Below are positions 1-10,245 of a stretch of DNA of 64,000 bases, one piece after another. The stretch's first letter is position 1; each line of letters opens with the position of its first letter. The position numbers and the translations under genes are program-made. This DNA is from Dysgonomonas sp. Marseille-P4361 (GTDB lineage: Bacteria > Bacteroidota > Bacteroidia > Bacteroidales > Dysgonomonadaceae): positions 310,001-374,000 of the forward strand of contig NZ_OPYL01000001.1 in assembly GCF_900343125.1 (NCBI RefSeq), given 5' to 3'. The notes beneath the pieces are model-generated. The model worked only from the letters and a program-made list of their open reading frames with translations. It was not told the DNA's origin and searched no databases.

Positions 1-500
1 ATTTGTCCTGTACCTTTAAATCTTTTATACTCTAGTTGAGGTTTCTCCAAATAAGATTTGATTCCAAATACAGGAAATGTGTGCTGCATCAAAGGCAACG
101 ACAATGGAGTCATAGGCGAGCGCGCTCCATAACTCACCTTGCTAACACATAGGAAGTCTCCTACAAGAAGTGATTTCTCGAGTGAAGAACTTGGAATTTG
201 ATAATTCTGAAAGAAGAAAGTGTTTATAATCCATACGCCCACTAAGGCAAACAGAATTGCATCAACCCAGTCAAGCACTTTTCTCAGAGAAGGATTTTTT
301 GCATTCCTCCAGCCACTCCAAGGGATAAACTTAGTGATGTATATATCTATAAAAACCGGAATTAGGATCAATACAGCCCAATAGCCTGTCCACAACACAA
401 ACAGAACACAAAGAACACATGCAATGATTGCATATATCCATTGTCTGATCCCCGGTTTACGTTTTTCTGATTTATTATTCTGATCTGTAGTTTTTTCCAT
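1..500 (-). CDS. lepB: signal peptidase I, N-terminal part (runs off the window)
   Basis: Cleaves signal peptides from exported proteins at the outer face of the inner membrane. The visible 166 residues begin at an ATG six bases after the dapB stop. Two hydrophobic stretches at about residues 21-52 and 79-96 look like membrane segments. They are followed by the S26 peptidase motif IPSSSLEKSLLVGDF, where Ser106 is the expected nucleophile; the general-base lysine lies beyond the window. Leucine instead of methionine after the serine is common in Bacteroidales LepB. The gene follows dapB on the same strand and is probably co-transcribed with it. The C-terminal half is missing only because the window ends. 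Confidence 0.9.
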   Translation of the reverse strand, partial: MEKTTDQNNKSEKRKPGIRQWIYAIIACVLCVLFVLWTGYWAVLILIPVFIDIYITKFIPWSGWRNAKNPSLRKVLDWVDAILFALVGVWIINTFFFQNYQIPSSSLEKSLLVGDFLCVSKVSYGARSPMTPLSLPLMQHTFPVFGIKSYLEKPQLEYKRFKGTGQ

Positions 501-506
501 TATCTG

Positions 507-1223
507 TTAAAAATTAAGCATATCCTTCATACCTAAAAAACCTTTCTTACCCTTGGCGAACTCTGCTGCAACAACTGCCCCCAGAGCGAAACCTTTACGG
601 CTCTTCGCATCATGCTTGATGCTTATTACGTCCGCATCAGATTCATATACGATTTCATGTATCCCCGGAACTTCTCCCTCTCTAATGCAATGAATGGCGA
701 GATCCGATGGCTTACTTTCTGTTTCGAGAATCCAATTCTCTTTCCTTTCTACATTATCTAAAACACCTTCTGCTAAGGTTATTGCTGTCCCGCTAGGGGC
801 ATCCAGTTTATGTATATGGTGAGTTTCTTCCATACTGACATTATAGTCAGGATAATCATTCATTATCTTAGCCAGATACTTATTCAATGCAAAGAAAATA
901 TTTACTCCCAAGCTATAATTAGATGCATAGAAGAATGTTTTACCATCTTCTTCGCAAGCTTTCTTCACCTCATCCAGATGATCGAGCCAGCCTGTTGTGC
1001 CTGCTACTACCGCCACATTAGCTTCGAAACACTTATGATAGTTCTCTATCGCACTATCGGGGGTCGAAAACTCGATTGCAATATCTGCACTTTTAAATGC
1101 ATCCGAATCAAAATCGTGACGATTATTTACATCTATTATAGAAACTATTTTATGACCTCTGCCAAGAGCAATCTTTTCTATCTCATGCCCCATTTTGCCA
1201 TATCCGATAAGTGCAATATTCAT
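507..1223 (-). CDS. dapB: 4-hydroxy-tetrahydrodipicolinate reductase
   Basis: Catalyses the NAD(P)H-dependent reduction step of the diaminopimelate/lysine pathway in the cytoplasm. At 238 residues it has normal length for the compact Bacteroidota form. The N-terminus has the dinucleotide-binding motif GYGKMG (residues 7-12). The active-site segment ETHHIHKLDAPSGTA (about residues 132-146) carries the catalytic histidine/lysine pair and the substrate-binding PSGT. It is the first gene of a dapB-lepB unit; a TATATTTG -7 element lies 34-41 bases upstream of the ATG. Nothing unusual is seen. Confidence 0.96.
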   Translation of the reverse strand: MNIALIGYGKMGHEIEKIALGRGHKIVSIIDVNNRHDFDSDAFKSADIAIEFSTPDSAIENYHKCFEANVAVVAGTTGWLDHLDEVKKACEEDGKTFFYASNYSLGVNIFFALNKYLAKIMNDYPDYNVSMEETHHIHKLDAPSGTAITLAEGVLDNVERKENWILETESKPSDLAIHCIREGEVPGIHEIVYESDADVISIKHDAKSRKGFALGAVVAAEFAKGKKGFLGMKDMLNF

Positions 1224-1256
1224 ATTGAAAGTTAGTTAATTGACGTCTAAAGCTTA

Positions 1257-1264
1257 CAAATATA
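1257..1264 (-). promoter_or_regulatory. -7 promoter element of dapB
   Basis: On the minus strand the bases read TATATTTG, matching the Bacteroidota TAnnTTTG -7 consensus, about 34 bases before the dapB ATG. A good -33 TTTG at 19 bases further upstream is not evident, so this rests on the -7 element only. Confidence 0.45.
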
Positions 1265-1357
1265 CACAAAAACTTATTCTTCTAAGATTTCGTTTTCAAT
1301 TTATCCGAGTTTATAAGTTTTTTTAATTATCTGTGCCTTTTCCTAGAGTAATGATGG

Positions 1358-2446
1358 TTAACTTTTATATAGTTTGTGTGCTATCAACCGAGCTTCAGCC
1401 CTGTTAGGTTTGTTCGTTTCGGTGTAAGGTAAAGTATCTAATAAGAAGATGGCTTTGGGTATCCAATATGGAGGCAGTAACTCCTTGCAAATAGAGTGTA
1501 TCTGAGAGCTTGTATAAATTCCTTTCTTCACCAATAATACTACAGCTTCTCCAAATTTAGTATCCTGAGCCGAAGTAATCACATATTCACCAGAGAGTGA
1601 CTTACTAAGCAAACGCTCGACTTCTTCGATCTGTATCTTGATTCCTCCACTATTGATAATATTATCTACACGTCCTAGAATACGAAATTGTCCTTGCTCG
1701 TTGATCTCTGCCACATCGTTTGTCGCGAGGACTTCCTGTGTAATCAGAGGAGCTTCTATCTTTAGCGTCTGGTTTTCCGAAAGGCTAATAGCTACACCCT
1801 CAAAAGGGGTATACCATTCTGATGCAGACTTTCCATTTATACATCGAAGGGCAATGTGAGACAGTGTTTCGGTCATGCCGTAAGTAGACCATATAGCATG
1901 AGGAAAATTCGCTAATTCGTTAGATAGAGTAGCATCAACAGCACCGCCGCCAATGATAAGATGTTGAATACGCCTCAATTTTTCTCGTTGTTTATTATCT
2001 TGCAAACTATTATAGACCTGCATTGGTGTCATTGCAGCAAAAACAGTTGGTTCAATTTCTTTCAACGGATAGCCACTTGCTTCGATCGGAACTAAATCTA
2101 AGCCTGCAAACAGAGAGCGAACCACTACCATCTTAGCTCCTATGTACTTCAAGTTCATGCAAAGCAATGCCGAATCACCTTGTTTTAGTCCTAAAAAGTT
2201 ACAGGTTAACTTTGCACTTTGTAACATTCGTACTTTTTCAACTTCAATCTGTTTCGGTACTCCAGTAGACCCTGAAGTTTGAACTAAGATATAAGGAGAG
2301 TCATTGAACCACTCTCTGAGAAAAGAGAGCAAGTCGTTCGAAAAAGGCTGTTCTCCTTCAACAGCATTCAGAATAGAATCACGACTATAAAGTATTCCGT
2401 TTATAGTAATAGTCTGTTTACTGATATCTGTATTGAAAAATGTCAT
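1358..2446 (-). CDS. menE: o-succinylbenzoate-CoA ligase
   Basis: Activates o-succinylbenzoate to its CoA thioester in menaquinone synthesis, using ATP. The 362-residue protein shows the adenylate-forming enzyme core: the phosphate-binding loop TSGSTGVPK (about residues 58-66), the STYGMTE motif near 188-194, and the GRVDNIINSGG hinge before the C-terminal lid domain. It is shorter than the usual 450-500 residues because the N-terminal subdomain is reduced, a form I associate with Bacteroidales MenE. Its ATG overlaps the menC stop (TAATG), so translation is probably coupled. It is the last gene of the men operon. Confidence 0.92.
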   Translation of the reverse strand: MTFFNTDISKQTITINGILYSRDSILNAVEGEQPFSNDLLSFLREWFNDSPYILVQTSGSTGVPKQIEVEKVRMLQSAKLTCNFLGLKQGDSALLCMNLKYIGAKMVVVRSLFAGLDLVPIEASGYPLKEIEPTVFAAMTPMQVYNSLQDNKQREKLRRIQHLIIGGGAVDATLSNELANFPHAIWSTYGMTETLSHIALRCINGKSASEWYTPFEGVAISLSENQTLKIEAPLITQEVLATNDVAEINEQGQFRILGRVDNIINSGGIKIQIEEVERLLSKSLSGEYVITSAQDTKFGEAVVLLVKKGIYTSSQIHSICKELLPPYWIPKAIFLLDTLPYTETNKPNRAEARLIAHKLYKS

Positions 2447-3507
2447 TATTGCTTTAACCAGTCAACGATCTGAGAAAGATTTACTCCTGATGAGTTGAAC
2501 CAAAGATTATCTTCTTTTATAGACAAAGGAAAATCAACATTATCTGTATATAAAAGACCTGTGCCCAAACCCTGATGCATTGAGGAATCGAGCGTCGCAC
2601 ACCATTGAGCAATGGCATTTAACCCAATATTCGACTCTAGTGCCGATGTAATCCAATAACCTATATTGCGTTCTTTAGCCAAAGATATCCACTCTTGTCC
2701 TCCTCGTATTCCTCCATGTAGCGAAGGTTTCAGAATAATATATGCAGGGTGCATTACATCCAACAGATTCCCCTTTTCTTGAAGAGAGTTTACTCCTATA
2801 AGTTCTTCATCCAGAGCTATCGGGATTGGGGAATGCCCACAAAGCACAGCCATCTCTTCCCATTGCCCTTGACGGATAGGCTGCTCGATGGAATGAATAT
2901 CGTATTTTGCTAATTCTTGCAGCTTGTATAGAGCATCCTGAGGAGTGAACGCTCCGTTGGCATCCACTCTCAGCTGTATTTTGTCTGCTCCGTAATATTT
3001 TCGTATAGAAGCCAACAACGAAAGTTCGTTATCGAAATCAATAGCTCCTATTTTCAGTTTAACACATCTGAATCCTTTTTGTAGTTTCTCTTCTATCTGC
3101 TCACGCATATAATCAAAACTACCCATCCAAATTAATCCATTGATAGGAATACCTTGCTCTCCTCGACCAAAGGCAGTGTCCCATAGTTGAAAACTATTCC
3201 TCTCAAACTGGCGCAAAGCTGTTTCCATTCCAAAAAGAATAGAAGGGAAAGCCTTAAACCGTTCGTAATCGATCTGTCCTCTTTCTTCTAAATCTTTGCA
3301 GGCTTGCTTAAGCACATCTTCATATTCGGGAACATCATCACAACTCAGTTTAGGCAAAGGAGCACATTCTCCTATGCCAACCGTCGATTGATCTTCATCG
3401 GTCAGCAAAAGATACCAGACATTACGCGTTGTATACGACCCGCGGGATGTTCCCGCCGGACGCTTAAAGTGTAATACCTTTGGAATAATTTGAACTTTTA
3501 GATTCAT
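2446..3507 (-). CDS. menC: o-succinylbenzoate synthase
   Basis: Dehydrates SHCHC to o-succinylbenzoate in the menaquinone pathway. It is an enolase-superfamily enzyme of 353 residues. The N-terminal capping domain is followed by the barrel with the lysine motif KLKIGA, metal ligands in RVDANGAF, SIEQP and LDEEL, and the second catalytic lysine in ILKPSLHGG. All expected catalytic residues are visible. It lies between menB (3 bases upstream) and menE (one-base overlap) in an operon whose order assigns it to MenC rather than to muconate or dipeptide relatives of the same superfamily. Confidence 0.93.
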   Translation of the reverse strand: MNLKVQIIPKVLHFKRPAGTSRGSYTTRNVWYLLLTDEDQSTVGIGECAPLPKLSCDDVPEYEDVLKQACKDLEERGQIDYERFKAFPSILFGMETALRQFERNSFQLWDTAFGRGEQGIPINGLIWMGSFDYMREQIEEKLQKGFRCVKLKIGAIDFDNELSLLASIRKYYGADKIQLRVDANGAFTPQDALYKLQELAKYDIHSIEQPIRQGQWEEMAVLCGHSPIPIALDEELIGVNSLQEKGNLLDVMHPAYIILKPSLHGGIRGGQEWISLAKERNIGYWITSALESNIGLNAIAQWCATLDSSMHQGLGTGLLYTDNVDFPLSIKEDNLWFNSSGVNLSQIVDWLKQ

Positions 3508-3510
3508 TGT

Positions 3511-4332
3511 TTATGGTAATTTCGGGAATTTCTTCCAATCCGGTTTTCGCTTTTCCAAGAAAGCACGTCCACCTTCTTTAGCTTCCTCTGTCAGGTAATA
3601 AAGCATAGTAGCATCACCGGCTAATTCTTGAATACCTGCTTGCCCGTCAAGTTCTGCATTCAATCCCGCTTTGATCATACGCAGAGCAAGCGGACTATGT
3701 TGCATCATTGTTTCTGCCCATTCCACAACTTCATCTTCCAGCTTATCGAAAGGAACAACTTTATTTACCAATCCCATATCTAAAGCTTCTTGAGCCGAGT
3801 ATTGACGACAAAGGAACCATATTTCACGCGCTTTCTTTTGACCTACTACACGAGCCAAATATGATGAACCGAAGCCTGCATCGAAGCTGCCTACACGAGG
3901 ACCTGTCTGACCAAAGATTGCATTTTCGGAAGCAATACTTAAATCGCAAACGACGTGTAATACATGACCTCCACCGATAGCAAAGCCATTGACCATAGCA
4001 ATTACCGGTTTAGGAATAGAACGGATTTGCTTTTGTACATCCAGCACATTCAAGCGAGGCACGCCGTCTGTACCCACATATCCTCCATGTCCTTTCACAT
4101 TCATGTCACCGCCACTACAGAAAGCCATATCGCCGGCTCCTGTGAGTACAACAACGCTGATATCCTGATCTTCGCGGCAAATACGCAAAGCATCGCTGAT
4201 TTCTGATGTTGTGGTAGGCGTAAATGCATTACGATAACGTGGTCTGTTGATCGTAATTTTAGCAATGCCATTATAGAAATCGAAAAGAATATCATTGTAT
4301 TCTTTCAGTGAAGTCCATTCTCTTTTGCTCAT
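3511..4332 (-). CDS. menB: 1,4-dihydroxy-2-naphthoyl-CoA synthase
   Basis: Crotonase-fold enzyme that closes the naphthoate ring from o-succinylbenzoyl-CoA. The 273-residue length is normal. The oxyanion-hole and CoA-binding motifs are visible: [25 protein letters not shown], and the [16 protein letters not shown] segment typical of MenB. The C-terminus [11 protein letters not shown] is also typical of the family. The gene is five bases downstream of menD and three upstream of menC in the same operon. Confidence 0.96.
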   Translation of the reverse strand: MSKREWTSLKEYNDILFDFYNGIAKITINRPRYRNAFTPTTTSEISDALRICREDQDISVVVLTGAGDMAFCSGGDMNVKGHGGYVGTDGVPRLNVLDVQKQIRSIPKPVIAMVNGFAIGGGHVLHVVCDLSIASENAIFGQTGPRVGSFDAGFGSSYLARVVGQKKAREIWFLCRQYSAQEALDMGLVNKVVPFDKLEDEVVEWAETMMQHSPLALRMIKAGLNAELDGQAGIQELAGDATMLYYLTEEAKEGGRAFLEKRKPDWKKFPKLP

Positions 4333-4337
4333 AGTTC

Positions 4338-6005
4338 TTATATTTTTAGATATTTGTAATATTCTTTAAAATCGTTCTCGCTTAGTTCTGCATCCGTAAA
4401 CACTTCGAGCACGACAGGCATTTCTATCTTCTCTTGAGTAAACTCCTTCAGTGCTTCGGTCAGTTCTGATTGATTATTCGCTGACAAATATTTGCATCCT
4501 CTGTCTTCTACCCATGCCCTAACTGATGCGTCATGCGATGCTGCAATAAATTTACTGCGGATTTCACTCTTTTCCAAAGAGGGGAGTACATTAAAAATTT
4601 GCCCATTCCCATTATTGAGAACAAGGATACGAAGCTTAGGCGAAACATGCTGATTCCAGAGTGAATTCATATCATAGAAGAAACTGAGGTCTCCTACAAC
4701 AAGATAAGTCAGACTATCATAGCCTGCAGAAAAACCGACAGCCGTAGAAACTGAGCCTTCAATCCCGCTCGTTCCTCTATTACAAAACGTTTCTTCCACA
4801 TTCTTGGAAGTAAATAATTGAGCATTACGAATAATGCTACTATTTCCTAATTGTAATTTGCAAACAGGCAAAGATTCTATTACCTGCTTCATTACTGTGA
4901 TATCCGAGAAATTGGAATAATGATATTTTTGCGAACGATCTTCTATCTCCTTAGATAGCTTAACCCAAGTTTGAGAATAAGCCACATCGAAAACCTTTTC
5001 TGTACTTAATAAAGCTTCCAAAACAGCATATGGGCTTGATTCGATTATAGTGGTCAAACACTTGAAGGTATCAACAACCTCTCCTTCAGGATTGACAAAC
5101 CAAAGATGGTTTGGCTTATTATTTCTTATATATGCTTTGAGTCTTTTCGAAACTATATGTCCTCCGAAATAGATAACTAAATCGGGTTTTAAACTATTAT
5201 CCTCAGAGTGGACATGCAGGATAGACTCAAAGTTAGATATTTTCTCTACAGATTGGACATTCGATATATTCTCAGTCAAAACTACACAGCCTTTCTCTTG
5301 GCTTAACTTTGTCAAAGCTTCGTCTATTTCAGAAGAAGAATGCTGTTGCCCTACAATTATTAGAGGACGAGTAGCCTTAGTCCATTGCTCAAGTAATTGC
5401 TCTGATAACGTAAATCCAGGCTGGGCTGTTTTTATCCTATTTATCTTTCGTACTGATGGCAGCTCTTTTACTGAAAAATCGAACAGAGGCTCGCTTAGAG
5501 GAATATTTATATGAACAGGACCATTTGATCGATGGGTTAAAGCTAATAAGGCTTCATTTATCAGTCTGTTGCAATACCAATATTCGGAGTCATCTTTCAC
5601 CTCTGGAAGATGTACACTTTTCTTGAAAATAACACTTCCCATATTAGCTTGAGGCAAAGTTTGCCCGTCCATCTGACCAATCCATTCCGTTGGACGATCG
5701 GCAGAAATAACCAATAGAGGTAATTGTTGATAATATGCTTCGGATACAGCAGGAAGGGCATTCAGCAGAGCTGAGCCCGATGTACAACATATAGCAACCG
5801 GCTTCTTTAATGATTGCGCAAGTCCTAATGCAAAAAATGCAGCACTCCTTTCGTCCGTAATGGAATAGCTATTGAATTGAGGATTTGTCGCAAAACTTTG
5901 GGTTAGTGGAGAATTCCGAGAACCCGGACAGAGAACAATATCATTTATCTCAAATTCTAACATCAGAGCAACCAACTCCAACACATTCTGTTTGTTTGCG
6001 TACAT
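4338..6005 (-). CDS. menD: 2-succinyl-5-enolpyruvyl-6-hydroxy-3-cyclohexene-1-carboxylate synthase (SEPHCHC synthase)
   Basis: Thiamine-diphosphate enzyme that condenses isochorismate with 2-oxoglutarate, the first committed menaquinone step. The 555-residue length is normal. The N-terminal PYR domain begins with the [10 protein letters not shown] segment and has [11 protein letters not shown], which contains the cofactor-activating glutamate. The C-terminal PP domain has the ThDP-binding motif [11 protein letters not shown] ending in NNGNGQIFN. It follows menF by 12 bases and precedes menB. Confidence 0.96.
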   Translation of the reverse strand: MYANKQNVLELVALMLEFEINDIVLCPGSRNSPLTQSFATNPQFNSYSITDERSAAFFALGLAQSLKKPVAICCTSGSALLNALPAVSEAYYQQLPLLVISADRPTEWIGQMDGQTLPQANMGSVIFKKSVHLPEVKDDSEYWYCNRLINEALLALTHRSNGPVHINIPLSEPLFDFSVKELPSVRKINRIKTAQPGFTLSEQLLEQWTKATRPLIIVGQQHSSSEIDEALTKLSQEKGCVVLTENISNVQSVEKISNFESILHVHSEDNSLKPDLVIYFGGHIVSKRLKAYIRNNKPNHLWFVNPEGEVVDTFKCLTTIIESSPYAVLEALLSTEKVFDVAYSQTWVKLSKEIEDRSQKYHYSNFSDITVMKQVIESLPVCKLQLGNSSIIRNAQLFTSKNVEETFCNRGTSGIEGSVSTAVGFSAGYDSLTYLVVGDLSFFYDMNSLWNQHVSPKLRILVLNNGNGQIFNVLPSLEKSEIRSKFIAASHDASVRAWVEDRGCKYLSANNQSELTEALKEFTQEKIEMPVVLEVFTDAELSENDFKEYYKYLKI

Positions 6006-6017
6006 CCTATTCTCTTT

Positions 6018-7142
6018 TTATTGTAAAACTTTTAATAAAGTCTGCATTTTATATTTCGTTTCTTCCCATTCCAGATCGGAAGAGGATGTTGGCATAATAC
6101 CTCCTCCCGCATATAAGGTTATAGTTGATCTTCCTATTTCGGCACAACGAAGATTAACGAAAAGTTCTGTTTCCCCTTCGGGGTTAAGATTCCCGATAAT
6201 TCCCGAATAATATCTTCTATTATAAGATTCATTCTCATTAATAAAATCAAAAGCTGCTTGCTTAGGGAACCCGCAAATAGCTGGTGTAGGGAACAAATCG
6301 TCTAAAAGATTTCCTATCTTGCCTGAATCATTTAAAGTAAAATAAAAATCTGTTTTCAAATGAATTACGGTTCCTGCCGAACCCGAATATGGACCTTTCT
6401 CTTCCACTTCGGACACATGTGTAGCAAGCGTACTCCGTATATACCTTGAAACAACCTCTTGTTCCTCTATGTTTTTTCTATCCCATCCACTCGTTAAGTC
6501 AGTATATGACCCAAGCGGTTTTGTTCCAGCTAATGATACTGTTTTCCATTTCTTATCTTTACCAGAAAGGATAATCTCCGGGGTGCTTCCCATCCATAAT
6601 CCTGTCTGAGGGGTATAACACAGATAACACATCATATGAGGATATAATTCTGTCGCTTTAAAGAAAGAATTTAAGATAGAAAAATTATTAGGATGCTTAA
6701 TTTTATGTGCACGTGAAAGAACTATTTTTTTTAGTTCGCCTTTTTTAAGAGGGGCTATAAACCGACTAAATATTGTCGTATAGATACGATTCTCTTCCGC
6801 TTCATCCCTTTCTTCCTCAGCAGGCAAGGGAATATGTCCATAAGGATATGTTTCGACTGAAGAGATTCTATCTAGTGCCTCACGAATATTGTCCAGTCCA
6901 GAGACTTCCACTTCGGGACGAATAAGGATTATTGGATATTCTTTCTCTACCTTAAAAGGACTAACAAGAAAACCTTTTTTATTGTTCAGATCCGAGAGAC
7001 TTGAATATTCTTCCGGTTGACCTTCTAATTGAGCAATAAAACGGAACTCTTCCTGAGAAGGCAAACGGTAAAAAGAGAAACTCTTTTTTTCTTTTATAAG
7101 ATGTATTAATTGGCTCTCTAGTTTATCTTCAATCGAATTCAT
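6018..7142 (-). CDS. menF: isochorismate synthase
   Basis: Converts chorismate to isochorismate at the entry to menaquinone synthesis. The 374-residue protein carries the chorismate-binding fold. Visible motifs are GTKPLGSY, SGSAGTVIHLKTDFYF, FPTPAICGFPKQ and the C-terminal YSGIIGNLNPEGETELFVNLRCAEI block (given here as consecutive shorter motifs YSGIIG, GETELFVNLRCAEI). Operon position with menD makes a menaquinone role much more likely than a siderophore one. Its ATG overlaps the menI stop as ATGA, implying translational coupling. Confidence 0.93.
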   Translation of the reverse strand: MNSIEDKLESQLIHLIKEKKSFSFYRLPSQEEFRFIAQLEGQPEEYSSLSDLNNKKGFLVSPFKVEKEYPIILIRPEVEVSGLDNIREALDRISSVETYPYGHIPLPAEEERDEAEENRIYTTIFSRFIAPLKKGELKKIVLSRAHKIKHPNNFSILNSFFKATELYPHMMCYLCYTPQTGLWMGSTPEIILSGKDKKWKTVSLAGTKPLGSYTDLTSGWDRKNIEEQEVVSRYIRSTLATHVSEVEEKGPYSGSAGTVIHLKTDFYFTLNDSGKIGNLLDDLFPTPAICGFPKQAAFDFINENESYNRRYYSGIIGNLNPEGETELFVNLRCAEIGRSTITLYAGGGIMPTSSSDLEWEETKYKMQTLLKVLQ

Positions 7143-7549
7143 TTCTTGCTATAAACAAAGTTAACGATACGTACACTACTTACCAATTTATCATCTTGCG
7201 ACATGATATCAACATTCCAGATATGGGAAGATTTTCCTTTATGAATAAGAGTCCCAACTCCGGTCACAACCTGACCGACAGGAACACTGGATATATGATT
7301 TGCACTAACCTGTACACCTACAGCAAATGATCCTTCATCACATATCTGAGAAGAGCCATGCCCCGCAATACATTCTGCAAGAGCAAGAGATGCTCCTCCA
7401 TTTAACAATCCGAAAGGTTGACAAGTCCTGTAATCTACCGGCATTGTAGCTCTTACTACCCCATCATCACCAGATTCCATAAAAGAAATACCGAGGTGCC
7501 CTATCATTGAGTTTTTATACAAATCGAGATTTGTTTTGCCCTTATCCAT
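7139..7549 (-). CDS. menI: hotdog-fold thioesterase, probable DHNA-CoA hydrolase
   Basis: A 136-residue hotdog thioesterase of the PaaI/YdiI type. The active-site segment is GLLNGGASLALAE (about residues 47-59), where the usual histidine before GG is replaced by asparagine and the catalytic glutamate is present. As first gene of the men operon, overlapping menF by four bases, it most likely hydrolyses 1,4-dihydroxy-2-naphthoyl-CoA. The fold call is secure; the substrate is inferred from operon context. A TAACTTTG promoter element lies about 65 bases upstream. Confidence 0.82.
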   Translation of the reverse strand: MDKGKTNLDLYKNSMIGHLGISFMESGDDGVVRATMPVDYRTCQPFGLLNGGASLALAECIAGHGSSQICDEGSFAVGVQVSANHISSVPVGQVVTGVGTLIHKGKSSHIWNVDIMSQDDKLVSSVRIVNFVYSKK

Positions 7550-7614
7550 AATTTCCTTTTACATACCCATACAGAGATGTATTATACTTGATTTTATGTT
7601 TTTATCAGAATATG

Positions 7615-7622
7615 CAAAGTTA
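7615..7622 (-). promoter_or_regulatory. -7 promoter element of the men operon
   Basis: Minus-strand TAACTTTG matches TAnnTTTG, with a TTTA -33-like element about 21 bases further upstream. It lies about 65 bases before menI and could drive menI-F-D-B-C-E. Confidence 0.5.
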
Positions 7623-7742
7623 ATAAACATTACTGTCAGTAAGTAAAACTTACAATAAATAATGTCTATCGATCTAGTTAAGGAGTAAATGACCTCGACA
7701 GCCTTTCTTTATGTCAAGAATCCAGAGTAAAGTAAAAAACTA

Positions 7743-9029
7743 CTATAGGAAATCGATGCATTTCTCCAGCTGCATTCCGCGTGAACCTTTAAGCAAAATA
7801 TAGCTATCCTCTATAGGATTCTCTGTCAAATATTCTTTTAATTCTTCTAAATTTTTGAATCGAGGAAAGTTCGTTTCAGTTCTACTAAAATTATCCCCTA
7901 CAAGAAGAACCTTCTCGAAGTCGTGATGAGCAACATAATCTGCGATTTTTTGGTGCTCCATATCAGTATCTGGTCCCAGCTCTTTCATATCTCCCAGAAT
8001 CAAAGCCTTTTTACTGACATCCATATGATCGAAGTTCTCCAAAGCAGCATGCATGCTTGTCGGATTGGCATTATATGCATCGATTATAAGCATATTCTTC
8101 TCTGTTTCTTTGAGCTGAGACCTGTTATTGCTTGGCTCATATTCCCCAAGCGCCTTATTTATCAATGATGATTTTACCCCAAGATAAGAACCTATAGCAA
8201 TTGCTGCCAATGCATTTGGCAAATTATACTCCCCAATCAGTTTGGTCTTTACCTGATTGCGTTTATTTCCGAATTTCCACTCAAACTCCAGATATGGACG
8301 AATAGCCAACACTTTACCCGACACAAAAAGATCTTCTTCAAAACCATAAGGGATTGATGCTATTCCTTCAGAAACCTCTTTCAGAAGAGAGTTATCATTA
8401 TCTATAAATATTTTACCATCTTTAGAATTGCGAATAAAATTATACAGTTCTCCTTTAGTCTTAACCACATTCTCGAAAGATCCAAATCCTTCTATATGTG
8501 CATGACCGAGATTTGTAATAAGTCCATAACTAGGTTTTGCTATTTCGCAAAGGCACTTTATTTCTCCCACATGATTTGCACCCATTTCTACAACAGCAAT
8601 TTCATGCTCTTTTTTTATTCGTAAGATAGTAAGAGGGACTCCTATATGATTATTTAGGTTTCCTTGAGTAGAAACAACATTATATTCTTGGGACAGAACA
8701 GCTGTTATCAACTCCTTTGTTGTTGTCTTTCCATTTGTGCCGGTTATGCCTATTACCGGAGTCTTAATATGTTCTCGATGATATGTTGCCAGCTTATGTA
8801 ATGTTTCCAACACATTATCTACCAAAATCATATTGGGCTGTGTTGCATATTTTTCTTCATCTACCACAGCATAACTACATCCCGAAGAAATAGCCTGAGC
8901 TGCATATTCATTACCATTAAAATTAGCTCCTTTCAGCGCAAAAAAGATAGCACCGTTCGCGCTATTTCGAGTATCAGTAGAAACCTCAGGGTGCTGCTTG
9001 TAGATTTCGTACAATTTCGCTATGTCCAT
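7743..9029 (-). CDS. murF: UDP-N-acetylmuramoyl-tripeptide--D-alanyl-D-alanine ligase
   Basis: Adds D-Ala-D-Ala to the UDP-MurNAc tripeptide, the last cytoplasmic step of peptidoglycan precursor synthesis. The 428 residues show the Mur ligase order. An N-terminal substrate domain contains STDTR; the central ATPase has the P-loop GITGTNGKTTTKEL (about 94-107) and EMGANHVGEIK. The C-terminal domain has DAYNANPTSM and ends in the LLKGSRGMQLE motif. It stands alone here, 193 bases from the men operon, and has no Mur-cluster neighbours. Confidence 0.95.
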   Translation of the reverse strand: MDIAKLYEIYKQHPEVSTDTRNSANGAIFFALKGANFNGNEYAAQAISSGCSYAVVDEEKYATQPNMILVDNVLETLHKLATYHREHIKTPVIGITGTNGKTTTKELITAVLSQEYNVVSTQGNLNNHIGVPLTILRIKKEHEIAVVEMGANHVGEIKCLCEIAKPSYGLITNLGHAHIEGFGSFENVVKTKGELYNFIRNSKDGKIFIDNDNSLLKEVSEGIASIPYGFEEDLFVSGKVLAIRPYLEFEWKFGNKRNQVKTKLIGEYNLPNALAAIAIGSYLGVKSSLINKALGEYEPSNNRSQLKETEKNMLIIDAYNANPTSMHAALENFDHMDVSKKALILGDMKELGPDTDMEHQKIADYVAHHDFEKVLLVGDNFSRTETNFPRFKNLEELKEYLTENPIEDSYILLKGSRGMQLEKCIDFL

Positions 9030-9124
9030 AGTAGTGATAATATTTTTTGTCTTATAAACGTCTTAGTGCAATTATTTGTTTAGCCTTTAACATCACTTAT
9101 AAAATCTTTTTTTGGCTTCACGAA

Positions 9125-9136
9125 ATTAGCGCTAAT
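9125..9136. promoter_or_regulatory. 12-bp perfect palindrome in the murF-cysK intergenic region
   Basis: ATTAGCGCTAAT is a perfect 12-base palindrome between the divergent murF and cysK genes. It lies about 100 bases upstream of the cysK promoter. It could be an operator for a dimeric regulator; no regulator is identified. Confidence 0.25.
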
Positions 9137-9232
9137 AATTCACATCAGGAGGCATCCTTAACGTTTTTTACTTAAAACTTTTCATCGCCAGACATACCAT
9201 AAATATGGTATAAAAATACCTCACTTTAGCGA

Positions 9233-9263
9233 TTTCACAGAAAATAAATACCACATACCTTTG
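9233..9263 (+). promoter_or_regulatory. promoter of cysK
   Basis: TTTC at 9233-9236 and TACCTTTG at 9256-9263 are separated by exactly 19 bases, closely matching the Bacteroidota housekeeping promoter (TTTG-N19-TAnnTTTG). The start codon follows 34 bases later. Confidence 0.7.
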
Positions 9264-9297
9264 TATCAATAAAAAACAACAAATAAAAAACACATTT

Positions 9298-10245
9298 ATG
9301 GGAAAGATAGCAAAGAAATTAACAGACTTAATAGGAAATACTCCCTTATTAGAGCTTTCTAACTTTAACAACACACAGAACGTAAACGCGCATATAATAG
9401 GAAAACTAGAATACTTCAACCCTGCATCCAGCGTGAAAGATCGTATTGCAAATGCAATGATAGAGGAGGCAGAAGCTTCCGGAGTATTAAAACCTGATAG
9501 CGAAATAGTAGAACCTACAAGTGGAAATACAGGTATAGGTCTAGCATTAGTATCGGCAGCAAAAGGTTATAAACTAACATTGACTATGCCCGAAACGATG
9601 AGTATAGAACGACGCAACCTTCTTAAGGCTCTTGGAGCAAATATCGTTTTAACCCCTGGTCCGGAAGGCATGAAAGGAGCTATTGCAAAAGCAGAAGAAC
9701 TTCAAAAAGAAAATCCTAAAGCTGTAGTTTTACAACAGTTCTTAAATCCGGCAAATCCGGCTATCCACAAAAAGACGACAGCTGAAGAAATCTGGAGAGA
9801 TACAGATGGGAATGTAGATATTTTCGTAGCGGGTGTAGGAACTGGAGGTACTGTCAGCGGAGTAGGCGAGGTTTTGAAAAAATACAATCCGGACGTAAAA
9901 ATTGTAGCTGTTGAGCCAGCAGATTCGCCCGTATTGTCAGGAGGAAAACCTGGTCCACACAAAATACAAGGAATAGGAGCAGGCTTCATACCTCAAACTT
10001 ACAATGCATCAGTGGTAGATGAAGTAATACAAGTGAGTAATGATGACGCAATTCGTACAAGCAGAGAGCTAGCTCGCACAGAAGGTCTATTAGTAGGCAT
10101 TTCTTCCGGAGCTGCAACTTACGCCGCGATACAATTGGCAAAACGCCCTGAAAATAAAGGTAAAAACATAGTAGTAATACTTCCTGACACAGGAGAACGT
10201 TACCTATCTACTGTGCTATATGCCTTTGAGGAGTATCCTCTGTAG
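9298..10245 (+). CDS. cysK: cysteine synthase A (O-acetylserine sulfhydrylase)
   Basis: PLP enzyme that forms cysteine from O-acetylserine and sulfide. The 315-residue length is normal. The PLP lysine lies in [11 protein letters not shown] (Lys about 43), the substrate loop is [12 protein letters not shown], the PLP phosphate loop is [12 protein letters not shown], and GISSGAA is near the C-terminus. It has its own promoter and a strong terminator, so it is monocistronic. Confidence 0.96.
   Translation: MGKIAKKLTDLIGNTPLLELSNFNNTQNVNAHIIGKLEYFNPASSVKDRIANAMIEEAEASGVLKPDSEIVEPTSGNTGIGLALVSAAKGYKLTLTMPETMSIERRNLLKALGANIVLTPGPEGMKGAIAKAEELQKENPKAVVLQQFLNPANPAIHKKTTAEEIWRDTDGNVDIFVAGVGTGGTVSGVGEVLKKYNPDVKIVAVEPADSPVLSGGKPGPHKIQGIGAGFIPQTYNASVVDEVIQVSNDDAIRTSRELARTEGLLVGISSGAATYAAIQLAKRPENKGKNIVVILPDTGERYLSTVLYAFEEYPL

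Noticed and set aside
1358-2446. menE as a truncated pseudogene because of its 362-residue length
   Set aside because: All core motifs are present, the frame is intact, and short MenE proteins are usual in Bacteroidales.
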